From contig NZ_JOJE01000016.1 of NCBI RefSeq assembly GCF_000720255.1, positions 62,001-126,000 of the forward strand: a stretch of 64,000 nucleotides of DNA, read 5' to 3'. The translations under genes and the position numbers were made by a program. The first letter of the stretch is position 1, and the number at the start of each line of letters is the position of its first letter. The stretch comes from Streptomyces griseus subsp. griseus (lineage in GTDB: Bacteria > Actinomycetota > Actinomycetes > Streptomycetales > Streptomycetaceae). Shown here one piece after another: positions 58,044-64,000 of this stretch. The notes beneath the pieces were generated by a model. It saw only the letters and a program-made list of their open reading frames with translations. It made no database searches and was not told where the DNA came from.

Positions 58044-61000
58044 ATGCCGCACCCGCACGTGTCTCCCACGACCGTCAGCCGTCGTCGTCTCCTCGAGGGC
58101 GGAGCCGCCGTCCTCGGCGCGCTCGCCCTGTCCGGGGCGCCCGTCGCGGCGTACGCGGCCGGGCCGCGCGAGGCCTCCGACACGACGCCGGAGTGGAACG
58201 GCCACATCAACGTCTTCAGACTGGGCTCCGAGCCACCCCACAGCACCCTGATGCCGTACGCGACCCTCGGCCAGGCGCTCTCCGCCGACCGCACCCGCTC
58301 GCCGTACCGGCTGAGCCTGGACGGCACCTGGAAGTTCGCCTACGCCGACCGGCCCGACGACCGTGACGTGGACTTCCACCGCACCGACCTCGACGACACC
58401 GGCTGGGACACGATCCCCGTGCCGTCCGCATGGCAGCTCCAGGGCTACGACCGCCCGATCTACATCAACATCACCTACCCGTGGTGGGGCCCCAACGGCC
58501 TGGGCGAGGAGGCACAGCCGCCGGCCGCCCCCACCCGCTACAACCCGGTGGGCCAGTACCGGCGCACCTTCACCGTCCCGCGCGACTGGTCGGGGCGGCG
58601 GACGTTCCTGCACTTCGAGGGGGTCAAGTCCGCCCACTACGTCTGGATCAACGGCGAGCTGGTCGGCTACCACGAGGACTCCTACGACCCCGCCGAGTAC
58701 GACATCACCCGGCACCTGAAGCCGGGCACCAACCAGATCGCCGTCGAGGTCTACCGCTACTCCGACGGCGACTGGCTCGAGGATCAGGACATGATCCGGC
58801 TGAGCGGCATCTTCCGCTCGGTGTATCTGTACTCCACGCCCGCGGTCCACCTGCGCGACTTCAAGCTGGACACCCCGCTCGGCGACGACTATAAGTCGGC
58901 TGACCTCTCGGTCACGGCCAGTGTCAAGGACTACGGCGGCAAGGGCGCCGGCCGGTACTCCGTCGAAACCCAGCTGTACGACGCCGGCGGGCATCCGGTC
59001 TGGTCCCGGCCGCTCCAGCAGGCGGTCGCCCTCGACTCCGGGGACGAGACGACCGTACAGGCGTCGAAGGCCGTGCCCGCGCCGCGCCTGTGGTCGGCCG
59101 AGCACCCGTACCTCTACACCGCCGTGCTCCGTCTGCGCGACCCCGGCGGCAAGGTGGTCGAGACCCTCTCCCACCGGGTCGGCCTGCGCGAGTTCGCGCT
59201 CAAGGACGGCCTGATGCGCATCAACGGCAAGCCGGTCTCCTTTCGCGGCACCAACCGGCACGAGATGCACCCGACACACGGCTCGGCGCTCACCCGCGCC
59301 GACCTCGTCGAGGACATCGGCATCATCAAGCGGCTCAACATCAACTCCGTGCGCACCTCGCACTACCCGAACAACCCGCTCTGGCTCGAACTCGCCGACG
59401 AGTACGGCCTCTACCTCGTGGACGAGACCAACCTCGAGACCCACGGCATCCGTGGCGAGTACCCCGGCAACCACGCCGACTGGACCGAGGCGTGCGTGGC
59501 CCGCGCGCAGAGCATGGTCCACCGCGACAAGAACCACGCCTCGGTGGTCATCTGGTCACTGGGCAACGAGGCGGGCGGCGGCAGCACCTTCAACGCCATG
59601 CACGACTGGATCCGCTCCTACGACACCACCCGTGTCATCCAGTACGAGGGCGACGACCGCCCGGGCATCAGCGACATCCGCTCCGAGATGTACGACAGCC
59701 CCTCCCGCGTCGAGGCCCGGGCGAAGGACACCGGCGACACCCGGCCGTACGTGATGATCGAGTACTCCCACGCGATGGGCAACTCCAACGGCAACTTCAA
59801 GAAGTACTGGGACCTGGTCCGCCGCTACGACGTCCTCCAGGGCGGCTGGATCTGGGACTTCGTCGACCAGGCCCTGAGCTGGCCCACCCCGACGCGCAAG
59901 CTGCTCACCGAGTCCGGGCCCGCCGCCCTGAGCGGCGAGGTCATCAATCCCAGCGGTACCTTCAGCCGCGCCGAGGGCGTCTCGGGCGGCACTGTCTTCG
60001 CTCGCGACACGAGCCTCGACCTCACCGGCTCCCTCACCCTGGAGGCCTGGGTCACCCCGCACGTCACCGGCTACCACCAGCCCATCCTCGCCAAGGGCGA
60101 CACCCAGTACGCCCTGAAGCAGACCGACCGGACGCTGGAGTTCTTCATCCACGGCGGTGGCCAGTGGGTCACCGCGAGCTGGGCGCTGCCGGACGACTGG
60201 ACCGGCCGCGAACACCACGTCGCGGGCGTCTTCGACGCCGAGGCCGGCACGCTGACCCTGTACGTCGACGGCACGGCGCGGGCCACCCGCGCCACCACCC
60301 GGCGCCCCGCCGTCAACACCGCCCCGCTGGCCCTGGCCACCGACGTCGACAATTCCACCCGCGAGTTCAGCGGCACGATCCGAAGGGCGCGCGTGTACGC
60401 CCGCGCCCTGAGCGCCACCGAGCTGGCCTCCGACAGCCGCGGCCCCGGCGACGACGGAGTGCGGTTCTGGTTCGACGCGGCCTCCGTCGGGCTCACCGAG
60501 AAACGGTCCCGCGACAAGACGTTCTACGCCTACGGCGGTGACTGGGGCGACAACCCCAACGACGGCGCCTTCTCCGGCGACGGCATCGTCACCGCCGACC
60601 GCGGCCACACCGGCAAGTCCGTCGAGGTCAAGCAGATCTACCAGGCGATCAACGCCAAGCCCGCCTCCGGCGACACCGTGACCTCGGGCCGGGTCACCCT
60701 CACCAACGAGTACTTGTTCACCAACATCCGTGCGTACGACGGCCGTTGGTCCCTCGTCGCCGACGGCAAGGTCGTCCAGCGCGGCACGCTCAGCCGCGAC
60801 CAGCTGGACGTGCCGCCGCTGGCCAGCAAGGACATCACGATCCCCGTGAAGGTCCCGGCGAAGCCCGCACCCGGCACGGAGTACTTCCTGAACCTGTCGT
60901 TCACCACCAAGGAGCCCACCAAGTGGGCGAAGTCCGGCTTCGAGGTCGCCAAACAGCAACTGGCCGTCGCCGCGGGCAGCCCCGCCGTGACGCCCGTACC

Positions 61001-61940
61001 GCTGGACAGCGTGCCGGCGCTGCGCCACGACGACGGAGACAGGGCCGTCACCGTCCGAGGCAGGGGATTCTCCGTCACCGTCGACAAGAGCAGCGGCACC
61101 ATCACCTCGTACGAGGCCCGAGGCGTCCGCCTGATCACCTCGGGCCCCGCGCCCAACTTCTGGCGGGCGCCCACCGACAACGACCGGGGCAACGGACAGC
61201 ACACCCGCAACCAGACCTGGCGCGACGCGGGCGCGAACCGCAAGGTGACGGGCGTGGACGTGCGCGCCCTGCGGGACCGGGCCGTCGAGATCAAGGTCAC
61301 CGGCACCCTGCCGACGACCACGGAATCGACGTACACCACCACCTACACCGTCTTCGGCAACGGCGAGATCAAGGTCGACAACACCTTGCACCCCGGCGCG
61401 TCGAACCTGCCCTACATCCCCGAGGTCGGCACCCTGCTGTTCCTGCCGAAGCGCCTGGACCGCCTGCACTTCTACGGCCGCGGCCCCGAGGAGAACCAGT
61501 GGGACCGCAACAACGGCACCGATGTGGGCCTGTACTCCGGCACCGTCGCCGGGCAGTGGACCTCCTACCTGCGCCCGCAGGAGAACGGCAACAAGACCGA
61601 CGTCCGCTGGGCCGCGCTGACCGGCCGTGACGGGGTCGGACTGCTCGTCTCCGGCGAACCGCTCCTGGAGGTCAACGCCTCGCACCTCACCCCGGAGGAC
61701 CTGTCCAGCGGGGTGCGCCACGACTACCAGCTCACCCCGCGGGACGCGGTCGTCCTGCGGGTGAACCACCGCCAGATGGGCGTGGGCGGCGACAACAGCT
61801 GGGGCGCGCACACCCACGACGAGTACAAGCTCTTCGCCGACCGCGACTACTCCTACACCTACCGGCTGCGCCCGCTCACCGACGTGAGCAGGGCGACGGC
61901 GGCGACACGCCGTCCGACAGCGACGGAGCTCGCCGAGTAG
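58044..61940 (+). CDS. Exported GH2 beta-galactosidase with inserted LamG domain
   Basis: A 1298-residue enzyme. A Tat signal (SRRRLLEGGAAVLGALALSG, cleavage near AYAAG) is followed by the GH2 sugar-binding domain (about 85-275), an immunoglobulin-like domain (about 275-380) and the TIM barrel. Glu509 in GNEAGGG is the acid/base and Glu573 in IEYSHAMGNSNG the nucleophile. A LamG/concanavalin-like domain (about 655-790, LDLTGSLTLEAW) interrupts the barrel after WPTPTRK. The C-terminal galactosidase domains follow (FWRAPTDNDRGNG, FYGRGPEENQWDR). GAGGAAGG precedes the ATG. It hydrolyses beta-galactosides outside the cell; polysaccharide substrates are likely given the LamG part. Confidence 0.92.
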   Translation: MPHPHVSPTTVSRRRLLEGGAAVLGALALSGAPVAAYAAGPREASDTTPEWNGHINVFRLGSEPPHSTLMPYATLGQALSADRTRSPYRLSLDGTWKFAYADRPDDRDVDFHRTDLDDTGWDTIPVPSAWQLQGYDRPIYINITYPWWGPNGLGEEAQPPAAPTRYNPVGQYRRTFTVPRDWSGRRTFLHFEGVKSAHYVWINGELVGYHEDSYDPAEYDITRHLKPGTNQIAVEVYRYSDGDWLEDQDMIRLSGIFRSVYLYSTPAVHLRDFKLDTPLGDDYKSADLSVTASVKDYGGKGAGRYSVETQLYDAGGHPVWSRPLQQAVALDSGDETTVQASKAVPAPRLWSAEHPYLYTAVLRLRDPGGKVVETLSHRVGLREFALKDGLMRINGKPVSFRGTNRHEMHPTHGSALTRADLVEDIGIIKRLNINSVRTSHYPNNPLWLELADEYGLYLVDETNLETHGIRGEYPGNHADWTEACVARAQSMVHRDKNHASVVIWSLGNEAGGGSTFNAMHDWIRSYDTTRVIQYEGDDRPGISDIRSEMYDSPSRVEARAKDTGDTRPYVMIEYSHAMGNSNGNFKKYWDLVRRYDVLQGGWIWDFVDQALSWPTPTRKLLTESGPAALSGEVINPSGTFSRAEGVSGGTVFARDTSLDLTGSLTLEAWVTPHVTGYHQPILAKGDTQYALKQTDRTLEFFIHGGGQWVTASWALPDDWTGREHHVAGVFDAEAGTLTLYVDGTARATRATTRRPAVNTAPLALATDVDNSTREFSGTIRRARVYARALSATELASDSRGPGDDGVRFWFDAASVGLTEKRSRDKTFYAYGGDWGDNPNDGAFSGDGIVTADRGHTGKSVEVKQIYQAINAKPASGDTVTSGRVTLTNEYLFTNIRAYDGRWSLVADGKVVQRGTLSRDQLDVPPLASKDITIPVKVPAKPAPGTEYFLNLSFTTKEPTKWAKSGFEVAKQQLAVAAGSPAVTPVPLDSVPALRHDDGDRAVTVRGRGFSVTVDKSSGTITSYEARGVRLITSGPAPNFWRAPTDNDRGNGQHTRNQTWRDAGANRKVTGVDVRALRDRAVEIKVTGTLPTTTESTYTTTYTVFGNGEIKVDNTLHPGASNLPYIPEVGTLLFLPKRLDRLHFYGRGPEENQWDRNNGTDVGLYSGTVAGQWTSYLRPQENGNKTDVRWAALTGRDGVGLLVSGEPLLEVNASHLTPEDLSSGVRHDYQLTPRDAVVLRVNHRQMGVGGDNSWGAHTHDEYKLFADRDYSYTYRLRPLTDVSRATAATRRPTATELAE

Positions 61941-62062
61941 CCCGGCCGCGGGAGGCGGCGACCGGCGGCGGGCCAAGGCCCCCGCCGGTCGACTCGGCGA
62001 ACGGCACGCCCGTCGCGGACGCGGCTTGCGGCCCTGGCGGCGGACGTGCAGGGTGTGGGGCT

Positions 62063-62515
62063 GTGGCCACCTTGCTGATCGTGCATCACACACCGTCGCC
62101 GAACTGTCAGGCCCTTTTCGAGGCCGTCGTCTCCGGTGCGACGGCGCCGGAGATCGAGGGCGTCCGGGTCGTACGGCGGGCGGCCCTCGCCGCCACGGCG
62201 TCCGACGTGCTCGCCGCCGACGGTCTCCTGCTCGGCACCCCGGCCAACCTCGGCTACATGTCGGGCGCCCTCAAGCACTTCTTCGACCAGGTCTACTACC
62301 CCTGCCTGGACACCACGCGCGGCCGGCCCTACGGCTACTACGTGCACGGCGGCAACGACGTCACCGGCGCGGTCCGCGCCCTCGACGCCATCACGACGGG
62401 CCTGGGCTGGCGACGCGCGGCCGACCCGGTCACCGTGACCGGCGAACCGGCCAAGGCGGACATCGAGGCATGCTGGGAACTCGGCGCGACGGTCGCCGCC
62501 GGGCTGATGAGCTAG
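62063..62515 (+). CDS. Flavodoxin-like NADPH-dependent FMN protein
   Basis: A 150-residue flavodoxin-fold protein. LLIVHHTPSPNCQALFEAVVSGA is the phosphate-binding loop, LLLGTPANLGYMSGALKHFFDQVYYP the FMN loop, and GYYVHGGNDVTGAVRALDAI the third. Starts at GTG 62063. It overlaps the stop of the convergent TetR remnant by four bases. Role unknown. Confidence 0.82.
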   Translation: MATLLIVHHTPSPNCQALFEAVVSGATAPEIEGVRVVRRAALAATASDVLAADGLLLGTPANLGYMSGALKHFFDQVYYPCLDTTRGRPYGYYVHGGNDVTGAVRALDAITTGLGWRRAADPVTVTGEPAKADIEACWELGATVAAGLMS

Positions 62516-63020
62516 GAGTCCTCCGGCCGGCTGGCGGCCCGTGGGGGCACGCGGCCCGCCACGCCGTCCAACAGGACCGCCAGCCCCGCGTCGAAGGTCC
62601 GTTTCGCCTCCCGTACCAGATACGGCACGTCCGCGTCGTCCGCGTGGGAGGCCTCGTCTTTCGCCGCCGCCTCGGCCGCGGCGCTGTTCAGCCAGTGCAC
62701 CGTCGGATAGCGCTCGGCGAAGTCGGGAACGACCTGGCCCATGACGGCCGACCGGGCGTACCACCACTCGGTGTCGTCGACGCCGGTCTCCGCGCCGGCC
62801 CGCAGCGCCTCGGCGGCCGTCTGCGCCGTCGCCCGCACGAAGTGGTACAGCGTGCCGACCACCCGCCGCACCAGGGTCGCCTCCAGCCCGGCGGCCCGCA
62901 GGATGCGCAGCAGTGCCTCCAGTACGGCGTACTCGTTCGGGCCGAGCACGGGCCGGGCCTGGGAGACCTGGAGCACCCAGGGGTGGCGCAGGTAGAAGTC
63001 CCAGCCGTCCCCGGCCAGGC
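62512..63020 (-). pseudogene. TetR regulator remnant (ligand domain only)
   Basis: About 170 residues match a TetR C-terminal ligand domain: FYLRHPWVLQVSQARPVLGP, LEALLRILRAAGLEATLVRR, VGTLYHFVRATAQTAAEALRAG. There is no helix-turn-helix upstream: the frame continues as Arg/Pro-rich sequence and then opposes an AraC-type remnant. It seems to be a truncated gene; a new short N-terminus cannot be excluded. Confidence 0.7.
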
Positions 63021-63082
63021 CAGATGCGGGCGGAGGGCGGCGCCGCGGAACGGTCCTGACCCTCCCGCCGCGCACCCGACCT

Positions 63083-63295
63083 GATCGGGCCGTCCCGGCC
63101 GGCACCTGGGCGGTCTTCACCACCTCCGGGCCGGCCCCGCGGGCCATCCAGGAGCTGTGGCGCGACGTGTTCACGGAGTGGTTCCCGTCCAATCCGTACC
63201 GCAGCCGACCCGGCCCGGAGATCCTCAGCACGCGGTTGTCGCCGGACAGGACCGAGGCCGACGCCGAACTGTGGCTTCCGGTGGAGCGGAGTTGA
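63083..63295 (+). pseudogene. C-terminal fragment of an AraC-type effector-binding (GyrI-like) protein
   Basis: About 70 residues ending at TGA 63293-63295: DRAVPAGTWAVFTTSGPAP, AIQELWRDVFTEWFPSNPYR and ILSTRLSPDRTEADAELWLP match the end of the GyrI-like effector domain found in AraC regulators. No start codon or HTH precedes it. It meets the TetR remnant head to head near 63020-63083. Confidence 0.7.
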
Positions 63296-63316
63296 ACACG
63301 GAGACGGGCCGAGTGA

Positions 63317-64000
63317 TCAGGCGGTGGCCCGCGGTGGGCGGTACTCCGCCCCCAGGCCCATCCGGGTCGCCAGCTCCTGCATCAGCAGCTCGAACATCGG
63401 CTCCTGGTCGGTGATCAGCGGAGCGAAGTGGTCGAACACCTCGAGGGCGATCTGGCCGTACATGGAGCGCCAGCAGGAGAGCATGACGACCAGGGCGCCC
63501 AGGGGGAGCTCGACGCCGGTGGCGGCGCGGTAGTCGGCGATCTGCACGCGCAGTCGGGGGTCCAACTGGTCGTCGGGGAGGACGGGGTAGGGGCGGGTCG
63601 CCCACAGCCGTACGAACTCCGGGCCCCACACCGCGGCGAGTTCCCGGATCCACTCACCGGTCAGGTCCTTCTGAGCGGTGCCGGCGGCCGCGGTGGGCGT
63701 GCCGAAGAGCAGGCTGAACTCCTGACGGTTCGCCAGTGACCACTGGCGGAACACCCGGGAGGGCGTGATCATACGGGCCGCGAGGTCCGTCTCGTCCTCC
63801 GCGGCCACCGCGGCCCGCAGCTGGGCCGCCAGTTCCGCGACGATGTCCCGGGCCGTGTGCCGGACGATGTCCGCGAGGTCGTCGAAGTGCCGGTACAGCG
63901 CCGCCGGGGTCACCCCGATCCGGCGGGCGATCTCGGCGAGCGTGAGGGCCTCCACACCCTGCTGCGTGATGACCTCCCGCGCCACCGCCCTGATGTCCTT
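63317..64000 (-). CDS. TetR-family regulator (5' end beyond window)
   Basis: About 228 residues of a TetR regulator. The helix-turn-helix includes QQGVEALTLAEIARRIGVTPAALYRHFDDLADIV. The frame is open to the right edge (KDIRAVAREVITQQG), so the true start lies outside. The C-terminal domain (FRQWSLANRQEFSLLFGTPT, VVMLSCWRSMYGQIALEVFDHF) is the TetR_C type with a W-x-x-x-Y-G motif. Target genes are not visible here. Confidence 0.87.
   Translation of the reverse strand, partial: KDIRAVAREVITQQGVEALTLAEIARRIGVTPAALYRHFDDLADIVRHTARDIVAELAAQLRAAVAAEDETDLAARMITPSRVFRQWSLANRQEFSLLFGTPTAAAGTAQKDLTGEWIRELAAVWGPEFVRLWATRPYPVLPDDQLDPRLRVQIADYRAATGVELPLGALVVMLSCWRSMYGQIALEVFDHFAPLITDQEPMFELLMQELATRMGLGAEYRPPRATA

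Noticed and set aside
59556..62093. Open frame of about 845 codons opposite the beta-galactosidase gene
   Set aside because: Antisense shadow of a gene with both catalytic Glu motifs; no motif of its own.

Overview
The window is high-GC chromosomal DNA from an actinomycete, almost certainly a Streptomyces. Third codon positions are nearly all G or C, and genes are often joined by 4-base ATGA or GTGA overlaps. Many families are streptomycete or actinomycete hallmarks: SpoIIE-type PP2C phosphatases, an XRE/DUF5753 plus DUF397 pair, a DUF574 methyltransferase, mycothiol-dependent-isomerase-like proteins, an LAETG surface protein and an ATP-grasp peptide pair. I see no rRNA, tRNA, CRISPR array, insertion sequence or phage integrase. 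The content looks like accessory or chromosome-arm DNA: many regulator/target pairs, small biosynthetic clusters and several decayed genes.

Layout. 1-6.4 kb: end of an MMPL transporter, a SpoIIE phosphatase, an XRE regulator divergent from a flavodoxin-fold reductase, a secreted S37 peptidase and a Gfo/Idh/MocA dehydrogenase. 6.7-10.2 kb: a developmental-type regulatory island (DUF574 methyltransferase, HTH-DUF5753, DUF397, ATPase fused to a helical domain). 10.3-11.8 kb: a TetR regulator and an alpha/beta hydrolase around a shared operator. 11.9-13.1 kb: a two-gene ATP-grasp RiPP locus. 13.3-15.1 kb: two membrane proteins. 15.2-18.8 kb: a three-subunit molybdenum hydroxylase. 19-24 kb: an isomerase-like protein, a hypothetical protein, a PadR/membrane-protein pair with a perfect palindromic operator, and a ferredoxin-NADP reductase behind a possible iron box. 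24.1-27.9 kb: two more SpoIIE phosphatases. 28-35 kb: DUF72, a lipoprotein, CGNR regulator/MFS pair, DoxX, a repeat-rich NlpC/P60 hydrolase with a structured leader, and the LAETG surface protein. 35.3-36.8 kb: a decayed secreted-protein gene fused to the end of an isomerase-like gene.

36.9-41.9 kb holds a TPR protein, a tightly coupled nucleotidyltransferase/BON/metallophosphoesterase operon, a hypothetical protein and a hemerythrin behind a 28-bp perfect inverted repeat. 42.2-48.6 kb is one long coupled run: a GmhB-like phosphatase, GT9, GT4 and GT9 glycosyltransferases, then a molybdopterin oxidoreductase without its usual Fe-S cysteines and a small helical protein. It suggests heptose-like sugar assembly linked to a redox enzyme. 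A 56-residue acidic protein with a repeated SQAEGE motif and a DUF1360 protein follow on the other strand.

49.6-57.0 kb is the most striking locus: four genes in one direction encoding a SWIM-like zinc-finger protein, a von Willebrand A (MIDAS) protein, a MoxR-type AAA ATPase and a 941-residue DUF5682-like protein with two spaced histidine motifs. Three of its junctions are overlapping or very close. This is a MoxR-VWA machine with a putative DNA/RNA-binding sensor and a putative hydrolase; its substrate is unknown and it is the best candidate here for a poorly described system. The window ends with a TauE/SafE transporter, a Tat-exported GH2 beta-galactosidase, a flavodoxin-like protein, fragments of a TetR and an AraC-type gene meeting head to head, and a TetR gene running off the right edge.
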